From: G963676095 sp963676095
GTDB lineage: Bacteria; Bacteroidota; Bacteroidia; Bacteroidales; Prolixibacteraceae
DNA length: 64,000 nt
Assembly (NCBI GenBank): GCA_963676095.1
Contig: OY781040.1
Location: 1,798,001-1,862,000, forward strand
Reading direction: 5' to 3'
Part shown: piece by piece, positions 1 through 7,990 of the stretch
How positions within the stretch are numbered: position 1 is the stretch's first letter
Layout: the number at the start of each line of letters is the position of its first letter
The notes under the pieces: generated by a model
Seen by the model: the letters and a program-made list of their open reading frames with translations, nothing else
Told to the model about the DNA's origin: nothing
Databases searched by the model: none
Program-made: the position numbers and the translations under genes

Positions 1-1
1 G

Positions 2-1600
2 AAAAACAAAAAAACAGACCCTGCCGTCGTTAACATCGATGTAAACGGGCGGTATGTACAGCCTGTGGTTTCCGGACATATCGGCGGGGCAAACGAGCTG
101 GCAGAAAAACTGGCCCGGTTGCTGGGAGCGGTACCGGTCATTACAACAGTCAGCGACACGTCCGGACTTTGGCAACTGGATGTAATACCCTCCCAGTTTA
201 ACTGGAAGATGGAATATTCCGGAAACCTGACCCGCCTGACCGGGCTCTTCGTAAACGGGGCCAGAACAGCATTACTGCTTGAAGCCCGGGACAAGGGGAC
301 TTTGTTCCTTGAATCCAGCCATCCGGAATTTGTGGATATTTTTTATTCTGCGGAAGAACTGGCTGCTGAGAAATACGATCTGGTACTGGCTGTTACCCCG
401 TTTTTATATGATTTCGGGCCAAAAGCAATTTTCTACCGCCCGCCCATGCTGCACGCAGGCCTGGGGTGCCAGCGGGGAATCCCCCCTGAAGAATTTCGTT
501 CTATCCTCGAAGGCGACATAAGAAAACATGGGATTTCCCCAATGTCCTTTATTTCATTGTCCACCGTCGAATTAAAAAGGGACGAAGAAGCTTTTCTGTT
601 TTTAAGCCGTCAGTGGAACGTTCCGCTGGTTGATCTCAGCGGGGAAGTTTTGTCAAAATACGATGTTCCTTCCCCTTCCGAAAAAGTAAAAAACATTACC
701 GGCAGCAGCAGCGTTGCCGAAGCTGCCGCGATGCACCAAGCACAAAACAGCCTGCTTGTCGAAAAGACAAAATTACAGGCAGGCGATAAATATTTTACCT
801 ACGCCATCGCCATTGATGGTCAGAAAGAACGAAAAGGCTTCGTGGAATTTGTCGGCGCCGGTCCGGGCGACCCGGAACTGATCTCGCTACGGGGCAAACG
901 ACTGTTGCAAACAGCCGACTACATTTTATACGCCGGAAGTTTGGTGCCCGAAGAACTGACTTACTACGCCAAATCCGGCTGCGTGGTGGAAAGCTCGGCC
1001 GGAATGGACCTGCAAACCCAGTTGCAATCGATGAAGCCGTTTTACGACCGGGGCCTGTCCGTTGTCCGGCTCCATACCGGCGACCCCTGTATTTACGGAG
1101 CTATCCAGGAACAAATGGCGGTCATGGACAAGTGGGGCTGGGATTATCGTATCACGCCGGGAATTTCTTCGTTCCAGGCAGCAGCGGCAGCCTTAAAATC
1201 GCAGTTTACCATTCCCGAAGAGGTCCAGACGATCATTCTGACGCGGGGCGAAGGCCGGACGCCCATGCCCGAAAAAGAGCAGCTGCACAAGCTGGCACAG
1301 TCGCAAAGCACAATGTGTATTTATTTAAGCGCATCGATTGCAGGAAAGGTGGAGCAGGAACTTTTAATCCATTACCCCCCTGAGACGCCGGTAGCCGTCT
1401 GTTATAAACTCACCTGGAAAGATGAAAAAATTTATCGTTGCACATTGAATACACTGGCCCGTACCGTCAATGAGAATCATTTAAGCATGACCACCCTGAT
1501 CGTGGTGGGAAAAGCCATCGATAACCGTTCCGGCGAATCGAAACTGTACGATACAAAATTTGCACACACTTTCAGAAAATCTAAACCTGACAACAAATGA
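2..1600 (+). CDS. cbiGF: CbiG-CbiF fusion: cobalt-precorrin-5A hydrolase / cobalt-precorrin-4 C11-methyltransferase (5' end cut off)
   Basis: The frame is open to the left window edge, so the true start lies outside; the GTG at 65 is internal, because the 21 codons before it continue a normal CbiG sequence (DPAVVNID...). The first half has the CbiG signature SGHIGGAN near the visible start and a CbiG C-terminal region up to about residue 250 (counted from the GTG). The second half, from about KGFVEFVGAGPGDPEL, is a tetrapyrrole methylase of the CbiF/CobM type, with GPGDP, LHTGDPCIYGA and TPGISSFQAA motifs. Together these make two steps of the oxygen-independent cobalamin pathway: C11 methylation of precorrin-4, then opening of the 5A lactone. 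The stop overlaps the start of the next gene as ATGA, so the two are translationally coupled in one operon. Family assignment is firm; activity is inferred. Confidence 0.93.
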   Translation, partial: KNKKTDPAVVNIDVNGRYVQPVVSGHIGGANELAEKLARLLGAVPVITTVSDTSGLWQLDVIPSQFNWKMEYSGNLTRLTGLFVNGARTALLLEARDKGTLFLESSHPEFVDIFYSAEELAAEKYDLVLAVTPFLYDFGPKAIFYRPPMLHAGLGCQRGIPPEEFRSILEGDIRKHGISPMSFISLSTVELKRDEEAFLFLSRQWNVPLVDLSGEVLSKYDVPSPSEKVKNITGSSSVAEAAAMHQAQNSLLVEKTKLQAGDKYFTYAIAIDGQKERKGFVEFVGAGPGDPELISLRGKRLLQTADYILYAGSLVPEELTYYAKSGCVVESSAGMDLQTQLQSMKPFYDRGLSVVRLHTGDPCIYGAIQEQMAVMDKWGWDYRITPGISSFQAAAAALKSQFTIPEEVQTIILTRGEGRTPMPEKEQLHKLAQSQSTMCIYLSASIAGKVEQELLIHYPPETPVAVCYKLTWKDEKIYRCTLNTLARTVNENHLSMTTLIVVGKAIDNRSGESKLYDTKFAHTFRKSKPDNK

Positions 1601-3438
1601 TCCTTGTTTTCGGAGGTACGACAGAAGGGATAAAAACGGCGGAAATCCTCGACTTTATTGGTGAACCTTACTTTTACTCTACAAAAACGGATGTCCGCTT
1701 CGAAATGCAGGGGAAGCCTGTTTCCGGTGAAATGGATGCGCAAAAAATCGTTGCCTTTTGCAGCGGCAAGGCAATCCGTTTAATAATTGATGCCGCCCAT
1801 CCTTTTGCCGTTCACCTGCACCGCAATATCCATGAGGCGGCCATACAATCAGGCATTTCTGTTTTACGTTACGAAAGGGAATATCCGGCAACCAAAGAAT
1901 CTGATAATGTAACCTGCTTCGATTCGTTCGGACAGCTTTCCGAAGCCCTCCTGAAAAGTAAGTTTCAGCGTATCCTTTCATTAACGGGCGTACAAACCAT
2001 TCCTGCATTGAAATCCGTCTGGGAAAAACGCATTTGTTACTTCCGGGTCCTCGATACGCCGTTAAGCAAAAAGAAGGCTGGGGAATCAGGTATCCCTGCA
2101 GAATATATTATCCCGATGGCCCCCTCCGGAGCAGTGGATGAACTGCATCAACTGGCTGAAAAAACAAAGGCTGAAATCCTGTTAAGCAAGGAAAGCGGGA
2201 CTTCAGGTTTTATCGAGATAAAAAAAGAGGTTTCCCGCAAATTGGGGGTCCCGCTGTGGACCGTTAAACGTCCGTCATTGCCTGACTTTGATTTAACCGT
2301 ATACTCCGGGAAACAATTGCTTCAGCAAATTTACACCTTGAGAAAAACAATTTTAAAAGAAGAAGGAGTCCTGCGCTCCGGCTTCACGACAGGGACATGC
2401 GTTACTGCAGCGGCAAAAGCCTGCTTCATGGCATTGGCCGAAGGAATTTTTCCAAAATCGGTCGAGGTCACCCTGCCTGGCGGTGAAAGGACAAGTTTCC
2501 TGATCTTTCCGGAATCTCTTTCCGGGAACAAAGCATCGTGTACCGTAATCAAAAATGGCGGCGACGACCCGGATATTACCCATGGAAAGGAAATCGGCTG
2601 CGAACTGACCAGGACGCAGGAGAAAGGGATCCGGTTCTTACAAGGGAAAGGGATTGGGAAGGTTACATTGCCTGGCTTACAGCTTGCCGTCGGCGAGCCG
2701 GCTATTAATCCTGCACCCCGGCAAATGATCAGCAGCGCGCTGGATTTTCTTTCTGAGGAATATGAAACAGATACAGGTTTTGAATTAAAGCCTTTTGTCC
2801 CCGAAGGGGAAACGCTGGCCGGAAAAACGTTTAACCCCAGGGTCGGTGTTACCGGGGGAATCTCGATTATCGGGACCACCGGGAAAGTGACGCCCTATTC
2901 CAACGAAGCGTTTCTCAGTACCATCAGGTACCAGTTCTCCGTAGCTCACGAATCCGGATTCGACGAGGTGGTACTCACATCCGGAAGGCGGAGCGAAAAC
3001 ATGCTCCGCCCCGTTTTCCCCCATTTGCAGGATCCGGCTTTTATACATTTTGGCAACCTTGTTGGCGAATCCGTTAAAATGGCCGTTTTGCAAAAAATCA
3101 GAACAATCAATTTAGGGATCATGCTTGGGAAGGCGATCAAACTGGCAGCCGGAAACCTGGACACCCACAGCCGTGAAAGTGCTTTTGACCCTGAATTTGC
3201 CGTACAAATCGCAAGGAATTGCGGGTATAACCCAGAAGTGATCCAAAAAATAAGCCAGGTAATACTGGCCAATGCCATCCGTGATATCCTTCCCTTCTCT
3301 CAAACCGAACCGTTTTACCTGGAAACAGCCAGACGTTGTTTTCAGGGAATCCTAAAAATCACCGGTAGAGACTGCTCCCTGCGCCTTTATTTATTAACAG
3401 AAAAAGGGGAAATGCTTGTCTGCGAAAAAGACAACTAA
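1597..3438 (+). CDS. cbiJD: CobK/CbiJ-CbiD fusion: precorrin-6A reductase / cobalt-precorrin-5B C1-methyltransferase
   Basis: Residues 1-250 are a CobK/CbiJ-type precorrin-6A reductase: an N-terminal FGGTTEGIK nucleotide-binding loop, DAAHPFAVHLHRN, and ESGTSGFIEIK late in the domain. From about residue 257 a CbiD domain follows, with SGFTTGTCVTAAAKA and later GVTGGISIIGTTGKVTPYS. CbiD is the C1-methyltransferase found only in the oxygen-independent cobalamin route, so with the preceding CbiG-CbiF this marks an anaerobic-type pathway. The reductase and the methyltransferase act one after the other, which makes the fusion sensible. The start overlaps the upstream stop by four bases. The gene ends the visible operon; after 3438 transcription on this strand meets a convergent two-component locus. 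The domain calls are secure, the symbol is a composite. Confidence 0.93.
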   Translation: MILVFGGTTEGIKTAEILDFIGEPYFYSTKTDVRFEMQGKPVSGEMDAQKIVAFCSGKAIRLIIDAAHPFAVHLHRNIHEAAIQSGISVLRYEREYPATKESDNVTCFDSFGQLSEALLKSKFQRILSLTGVQTIPALKSVWEKRICYFRVLDTPLSKKKAGESGIPAEYIIPMAPSGAVDELHQLAEKTKAEILLSKESGTSGFIEIKKEVSRKLGVPLWTVKRPSLPDFDLTVYSGKQLLQQIYTLRKTILKEEGVLRSGFTTGTCVTAAAKACFMALAEGIFPKSVEVTLPGGERTSFLIFPESLSGNKASCTVIKNGGDDPDITHGKEIGCELTRTQEKGIRFLQGKGIGKVTLPGLQLAVGEPAINPAPRQMISSALDFLSEEYETDTGFELKPFVPEGETLAGKTFNPRVGVTGGISIIGTTGKVTPYSNEAFLSTIRYQFSVAHESGFDEVVLTSGRRSENMLRPVFPHLQDPAFIHFGNLVGESVKMAVLQKIRTINLGIMLGKAIKLAAGNLDTHSRESAFDPEFAVQIARNCGYNPEVIQKISQVILANAIRDILPFSQTEPFYLETARRCFQGILKITGRDCSLRLYLLTEKGEMLVCEKDN

Positions 3439-3524
3439 AAAGTAAGCATTTGTCCGCATACAGGTTTGCTTTCCCGAAAATTCTTTTTGTAAATCATTTG
3501 ATATCTTTTCAACATGGTTGGAAG

Positions 3525-4241
3525 CTAAATGTTATGCCCTGGTTGTTTTTGTCCATGGTTATTAAACCCAATTAGCTTATAAAAATTCACTTTATATGTT
3601 TCACTGATTGGAATCAACTTATTCTTAATTTTGATCCGATTTCGTTCAATTAAATCAATTTTGTTTAATGACACTATAAATGACTTATGAACTCGACAAA
3701 ACAAAGACTCTGGTAATTCTTTCTCCAAATCCCCAAAGGTCTGAAGTGTAAGAATTTTCTTTGATTCTGTTTGGATATTACGATAGTCCCTCATTCCTTC
3801 TATGAAAAGAATATCATTGAAAAATACTTTCTCAATCTTATAATCAGTTTTTACAAAGAAAAAATCATGTTGGTTACAATTCTTCCTGTCAATTTGGTTC
3901 CACACTTTTTCAACAGCTTGAATAAATCGCTCTATGCTAAATGGTTTTAATAAATAATCTGTAACACTTAGTTCGTATCCTTTTAGAGCATATTCGCTGT
4001 ATGCAGTGGTAATAATTACAGACGGTTTATTTTCAATAGATTCAAGCAACTGAATACCGGTCATTTCATCCATTTTAATATCCAGAAAAATTAAATCAAT
4101 AGGATGTTCTTTTAAGAAACCAATTGCTTCAAAACCATTGTCAAAGGAATGTTTTAAATCGAGATATGGAATTTTATCGACATAATCCTTTGTTCGCTTT
4201 AGAGCAAGTGGTTCATCTTCTATAATAATGCAACTAATCAA
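3525..4241 (-). CDS. LytTR-family response regulator
   Basis: This is a 238-residue protein with an N-terminal receiver domain (acidic pocket IIEDEP, phospho-acceptor Asp in LIFLDIKM near residue 55, TTAYSEYALKGY, then LLKPF with the conserved Lys) and a C-terminal LytTR DNA-binding domain from about residue 125 (FFVKTDYKIEKV, IEGMRDYRNI, FCRVHKSFIVSLNKID). It is the output partner of the kinase gene ending four bases upstream on the same strand. LytTR regulators in Bacteroidota usually act on a few nearby or envelope-related genes, but no target can be named here. The DNA of this pair is clearly richer in A and T than the cobalamin genes to its left. Confidence 0.93.
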   Translation of the reverse strand: MISCIIIEDEPLALKRTKDYVDKIPYLDLKHSFDNGFEAIGFLKEHPIDLIFLDIKMDEMTGIQLLESIENKPSVIITTAYSEYALKGYELSVTDYLLKPFSIERFIQAVEKVWNQIDRKNCNQHDFFFVKTDYKIEKVFFNDILFIEGMRDYRNIQTESKKILTLQTFGDLEKELPESLFCRVHKSFIVSLNKIDLIERNRIKIKNKLIPISETYKVNFYKLIGFNNHGQKQPGHNI

Positions 4242-4245
4242 TTTA

Positions 4246-5289
4246 TTATAATTTAATATTCAGGTTAACAATATACCATTTATCTGTCTCATTAACATTA
4301 ATCGCATAGTTATTGCCATATATTAAGTCGAGTCTTTGTTTGATCAATTTAAATCCCAGTCCACTATTAATTTGTGTTGTTGCTCCAGTCTTATTAATAT
4401 GATTTTTACACATAAAAACAACTTTATTGTCTGAAATTTCCAACCTGATAGTTATAGCGTTTTCAATTTTTTTATTGGTAGCAAATTTGAATGCATTTTC
4501 CACAAAATGAATAAAGATCATGGGGGCAATAAATATTTCGTCGGTATTCCCATAGATTTCCAGTTCCACAAATTTATTATTTGAAGTCCTGATTTTTTGT
4601 AACTCAATATACTTTTTAATGTACTCAACTTCATTTGATAATGGAATTCTTTCGTTATTAGTTTCATATAAAATAAATCTTAATATCTCTGAAAGTTTTT
4701 TTAGATAATCTGATGCCTTTTGAGGTTCATCAAGAATAAGAACATCGATGTTATTTAGAGTATTAAATAAAAAATGAGGATTTATTTGAGATTTCAGCAA
4801 CTCTAATTCTGTTCTAATATTTTGCTTTTCGAGTAATTCTTGTACTGCCTTATTTTTATTCCATTCATAAAAAAAGCTAAAAATAAATCCAATGGCACTA
4901 TAAATAAATACAATTGACACAGAAATAAAAAGGTTAATATAATTATTTAAACTTTCATAACTGGCACCTAAGGATGAAAGCGAACCATTATAAAAATCAA
5001 TTATTGGCTTTGGAAATAAACTAATATATATTGATAGAAAAACGATTAATACACCAATCCATATTGCTTTTATTTTATTTTTATTAATTATTATCTGCTT
5101 TGAAATAAATAAACTACCGTAAAATGGAATGGCAAGGGTAATTAAAATAAAGAGTACCTCTGAAAGAATTTTGAAGATTGAAGCAGGATATTGTCCGGCA
5201 GAACCCAATACGGATAACGGACCGAAATAAACTATTCCGTGTATAAACCAAAATACAACTTGAATTATTAAACTAATCGACTTTTTCAT
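4246..5289 (-). CDS. LytS-like sensor histidine kinase
   Basis: A 347-residue membrane kinase. The first half has about four hydrophobic segments (roughly residues 5-30, 40-65, 78-95 and 118-142). Then comes a short coiled linker and the His_kinase domain with the phospho-acceptor His in INPHFLFNTLNN (near residue 171), followed by a reduced HATPase_c domain (HFVENAFKFA as N box, GLGFKLIKQRL as G box). This is the LytS/YehU type that pairs with LytTR regulators. It is co-transcribed with the regulator, with only four bases between stop and start. No extracellular sensory domain is present, so the signal is probably sensed within the membrane. Start codon ATG at 5289 begins a Lys-rich N terminus typical for such kinases. 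Confidence 0.92.
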   Translation of the reverse strand: MKKSISLIIQVVFWFIHGIVYFGPLSVLGSAGQYPASIFKILSEVLFILITLAIPFYGSLFISKQIIINKNKIKAIWIGVLIVFLSIYISLFPKPIIDFYNGSLSSLGASYESLNNYINLFISVSIVFIYSAIGFIFSFFYEWNKNKAVQELLEKQNIRTELELLKSQINPHFLFNTLNNIDVLILDEPQKASDYLKKLSEILRFILYETNNERIPLSNEVEYIKKYIELQKIRTSNNKFVELEIYGNTDEIFIAPMIFIHFVENAFKFATNKKIENAITIRLEISDNKVVFMCKNHINKTGATTQINSGLGFKLIKQRLDLIYGNNYAINVNETDKWYIVNLNIKL

Positions 5290-5636
5290 GATGCTATATT
5301 CTTAGTTAAACATAACTCAAAAGTCGTTGTAATTAATCCTTTTATAAAATAAGTTCTGCATACTTAGAAAGTTTATCTGCAAAATAACGAATCGGAGCAG
5401 TATGTCAGTTCAACCTGTGCATAACCGATTGGCGGGTCGAAATCGTTGGGGGTTGCGGGCTACTAACCTGTCCAGTTACACCAAACTTGATGCGGGGCAG
5501 AACGGCTACACAACCACTTAAACCCCATTACTTTATACACGCATGCGCGCGCCCTGCATGAGCAGCTCGCACCTGCTGGAAGCTACTGAAAAAGCTCAAA
5601 AATACAAATAAAAAGGAATAAACATCTTTTCAGCAG
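5290..5636. other. Intergenic stretch without a recognisable gene
   Basis: No open frame here resembles a protein. The stretch from about 5400 to 5560 is more GC-rich than the kinase gene beside it, with patches such as GGGGGTTGCGGGC. At 5570-5578 (CACCTGCTG) and 5631-5639 (CAGCAGGTG) lies a perfect nine-base inverted repeat around a 52-base spacer, directly beside the intron-like sequence that follows. Probably remnant DNA at the edge of the decayed region. Confidence 0.4.
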
Positions 5637-5785
5637 GTGTATTTTTCCAGAGGGTGTAAGTCCCTTAAGTGCAGGAGTAACGTCCTGAAGCATTAGCAAG
5701 TGGCAAGCTGGTTTGGGGCGCCCCAGGCAGTGAAGGGAGCGGAAACGGAAGAACCTGATCCGGCCGGGGGTCGATCCGGAACATG
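5637..5785 (+). mobile_element. Group II intron 5' remnant (domain I)
   Basis: The sequence starts with GTGT, like the GUGYG 5' boundary of group II introns, and then shows AGGGTGTAAGTCCCTTA, a paired GCAGGAGTAACGTCCTGA element and ATTAGCAAGTGGCAAGCTGG, then a GGAAACGGAAGAACC segment. These resemble the start of domain I in bacterial group II introns. No reverse-transcriptase frame and no clear domain V or VI follow, so only the 5' end is left. It sits beside a nine-base inverted repeat and next to broken genes, so it may have taken part in the rearrangement. The call is from recalled consensus and was not checked by a covariance search. Confidence 0.5.
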
Positions 5786-5966
5786 CTTACCAATGGAGCC
5801 GCTCCCGGATGGGGGGATGGGGGGGACGGGCAATTGTCCAAAGCCCGATTTTGGGAACTGCCATTACTTTGGAGCGATTAAGAAAAAGAGGTTCCGAAGC
5901 GTTGCTTACACAGTACGAAAAAGTTGCCCCATATCTTAATAAACAGCTGTATACTATACACATACA

Positions 5967-6381
5967 CACAGTTACGATTCTTGGTTCGGATGATTTTCTC
6001 AGCAAATCGATAAAAACCTGCGCAACTCTTAATACACCAAATACATTGGTATTAAAAGCTGCCATAAATTGGTCTATATTTGCACCAATTGCGGTGTACG
6101 GACTGCCACCGTTGATACCTGCATTATTGATGAGTACATCCAAGGAATCTGTTTTCTTGCCGATTTCCTCACGAGCTGTTTTTACTGAATTTTCATCTGT
6201 CACATCTAATTTGTACTACTTCTACTTGGCTTAATCCTTCGGATTTTAATTTTTCAACTGCTGCTAAACCGTCTTTTAAGTTTCGGCTTCCGATATATAC
6301 ATAAAATCCTTTTTGTAATAATTGTTCTGCCGTTTCAAAACCTATGCCTTTGTTGGCTCCTGTTATTAATGCTTTTTTCAT
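5967..6381 (-). pseudogene. Broken short-chain dehydrogenase/reductase (frameshift, C terminus lost)
   Basis: Starting at ATG 6381 the protein begins MKKALITGANKGIGFETA, the classic SDR NAD(P)-binding start with the TGxxxGIG motif. About 55 codons later an extra A in the run at 6208-6212 shifts the frame: the expected reading Q-L-D-V-T-D is found one frame over, and the remaining sequence continues there with DVLINNAGINGG (the NNAG motif) and NVFGVLRVAQVF. Homology stops near 5967 after EPRIVTV, before the catalytic Tyr-Lys pair, and unrelated sequence follows. So both a frameshift and a truncation disable it. The neighbouring Crp/Fnr fragment upstream suggests an original regulator-SDR pair. 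Confidence 0.85.
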
Positions 6382-6394
6382 TTTTCTTCCGTTT

Positions 6395-6595
6395 TTAGAA
6401 ATAATAATTCGAAAATACAACGAGTCTGCAATTTGTACACGCTTGCAAATATTCTGAAGAGGAAGTGCTTGCTTCAAAATTGACATAATCAACCACCAAA
6501 CTATTTTCGCTAATAAATCAACGTGTAATTTCCTCTCCTTTTTTATTGTAATAACAACAGCGAACAATACAAGCTGTTCCTCTATCGTTTTCTAC
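6395..6595 (-). pseudogene. Crp/Fnr-family regulator fragment
   Basis: One frame on the minus strand gives YYNKKGEEITR, an in-frame TGA, then FISENSLVVDYVNF and SEYLQACTNCRLVVFS before a stop at 6395-6397. This is the middle of a Crp/Fnr cyclic-nucleotide-binding-like domain as found in Bacteroidota regulators (usually ...GKEITR-F-x-ENxFV...). The start of the sensory domain and the whole helix-turn-helix are missing, and an internal stop is present, so it cannot function. It lies 14 bases from the start codon of the broken SDR on the same strand. Confidence 0.6.
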
Positions 6596-6837
6596 CAGTG
6601 CTTTTCCAAAAACACATCTTTCCTTATACCGGAAGGATGAAAAGTTATGCGTGTAATCCAATTGAAATTCTCCCCATAATTTTTATGAACGCCGCAACAA
6701 TACGGTTGTAACACCCACAATAACGTTATTGCAGATACCCATCCTTTTCTAAGATTAATTCGTTGGAAGACCGCTGATTTCAAACAATCAGGAACATGTC
6801 AATCCTATTTTCATCGTTTCTTCAGTATTCTCGTTGA

Positions 6838-7023
6838 TAAATACCCTTCAAAAAAGTTTCTGGCATTGATGCCAAGGGTTCTGGTTTTATAGCCACCTTC
6901 CTGTACAAATAAAACAGGACAAAGTATTCTTTTTCGTCCCGTTTATTTCTTGAAATAAAGGTATCTCCCTTAGAATACATTTCAAATTCAAGCAGTCTTT
7001 CAATCTCCGCAAATTGTGCTTTT
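6838..7023 (-). pseudogene. Possible second Crp/Fnr-like fragment
   Basis: A short minus-strand frame reads AQFAEIERLLEFEMYSKGDT followed by FISRNKRDEKEYFVL, which looks like the first strands of a Crp/Fnr sensory domain (a hydrophobic helix, then F-x-x-x-x-KGD-x-F, then a turn and Y-F-V-L). It then runs into unrelated residues and a stop near 6838. It could be the N-terminal part of the same gene as the fragment at 6395-6595, separated by about 250 bases of other DNA, or a different regulator. The resemblance is by eye only. Confidence 0.35.
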
Positions 7024-7231
7024 CAGCTTATAAACCCATCTCGAGAAACCCGAAATTCCAGGGTACCGGTTAACATCTACTTTTACATTGGGAACACGCC
7101 GGCAATTGGCGGTAACTGTTGTGTTCTTTAACTGGCCTGCCAGCCAATAGGTGTAACATTATCTGGGCCAGTTTCGACTGATAATAGGCTTTTGGCACAC
7201 TGAATTTTCGTGTTTTAAATTCGGGATCGTT
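7000..7231 (-). pseudogene. C-terminal fragment of a second SDR, frameshifted
   Basis: Minus-strand reading from 7231 gives NDPEFKTRKFSVPKAYYQSK, with the YxxxK active-site pair of SDR enzymes (YYQSK), then LAQIM. A one-base shift is needed, after which the next frame continues TYWLAGQLKNTTVTAN and VPNVKVDVNRYPG, a coherent SDR C-terminal part. No N-terminal half is present; upstream sequence is instead the truncated response regulator, with the junction inside the codons after its AFE. So this is the tail of a deleted SDR gene fused by deletion to a regulator gene. It is not the missing tail of the 5967-6381 SDR, because it lies upstream of it on the same strand. Confidence 0.65.
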
Positions 7232-7502
7232 CAAATGCCTTGAGTGCGTATTGCTGGTAAGCTGTGGTGAAAATAACAGGCGACTCTACTCTAATCTGCT
7301 GATAAATCTCGAAACACTGTCCATCGTTTAGCTCAATGTCCTGAAAAATCAGATCGGGTTGTCGATGTGAAGAAAACCAATCGAGAGCAGATTTAACTGA
7401 GCCAAGCACATCAAGCACTTCAATATCGCTTTGATAATTTTTAAGTAAACCAACTAAGCGGCTGGCTGTATGTTTTTCATCTTCAATGATTAAAACGTTC
7501 AT
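7215..7502 (-). pseudogene. LytTR-type response regulator, truncated after the receiver core
   Basis: The 95-residue frame has a normal receiver start (MNVLIIEDEKHTASRL, phospho-acceptor Asp in LIFQDIEL, FTTAYQQYALKAFE) and then ends within four residues. An intact relative would go on with a D-Y-L-L-K-P-like motif and a LytTR DNA-binding domain. The break coincides with the start of the SDR tail at 7231, so a deletion has fused the two. The start overlaps the end of the kinase fragment by 20 bases, the normal arrangement for such pairs. Without the effector domain it cannot act as a DNA-binding regulator; a residual phosphate sink is possible but unlikely. Confidence 0.85.
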
Positions 7503-7938
7503 AATCCGATTTTTTTAGTACTGGAAGGTTCACATTAAAGCTTGTCCCATTTTTGCTAATTTCAATTTTCATTTCTGAAATCAGTTCATATCTTCTTTGA
7601 ATATTCTTCAGTCCAACTTTCGTGGAATTTTCCGGCATGTTCCGCTTATTGATATTATTTGAAACAAGAATTGTCTTTTTCTTTAAGGTAATCTGTATCC
7701 TGAGAGGTTTAGTATCTGAAAACTTATTGTGCTTAACCGCATTTTCAATAAGCATTTGAATAGTTGCCGGAGGAATGTAAATTTCATGAGGTGAAAAACC
7801 GTCTAACTGACTGTTCATTTGCAACGCATCTCCAAAACGCGTTTTTAATAAAAAGAAGTAATCTTCGACTCGTACCTGTCCCCGGAAAGTAACATCAAAA
7901 AAACCACCAAAAGAATAATCGAATCCTTTAATGACCAA
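7483..7938 (-). pseudogene. LytS-type histidine kinase, only the C-terminal ATPase part left
   Basis: From about residue 28 onward (YFFLLKTRFGDAL) the 151-residue frame is a LytS-family catalytic domain: MLIENAVKHNKF (N box) and KVGLKNIQRRYEL (G box). The transmembrane part and the phospho-acceptor His motif (normally NPHFLFN) are absent. The first roughly 27 residues do not fit the family and overlap, on the other strand, a coherent plus-strand reading (7855-7990), which suggests that foreign DNA replaced the 5' end. It forms a clipped two-component pair with the truncated regulator that follows. Confidence 0.85.
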
Positions 7939-7990
7939 CTGTATGCTAAATACAATAAGGAAACGGAATACACGTCTATCGATGTTTATT
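7855..7990 (+). other. Orphan coding fragment on the plus strand
   Basis: Read on the plus strand, this stretch gives a clean, charge-rich protein-like sequence (EVIFDSYLSPESNIKKT, then RIIESFNDQLYAKYNKE and TEYTSIDVY) exactly where the kinase remnant on the opposite strand stops matching its family. It has no start codon of its own and no neighbours in frame. I do not recognise the family. It may be a piece of a deleted gene captured between the kinase remnant and the epimerase gene. Confidence 0.35.

Noticed and set aside
926..1114. Open frames antisense to the cobalamin genes, and similar frames opposite other large genes
   Set aside because: They lack start context and family features and are mirrored by strongly supported genes on the other strand.
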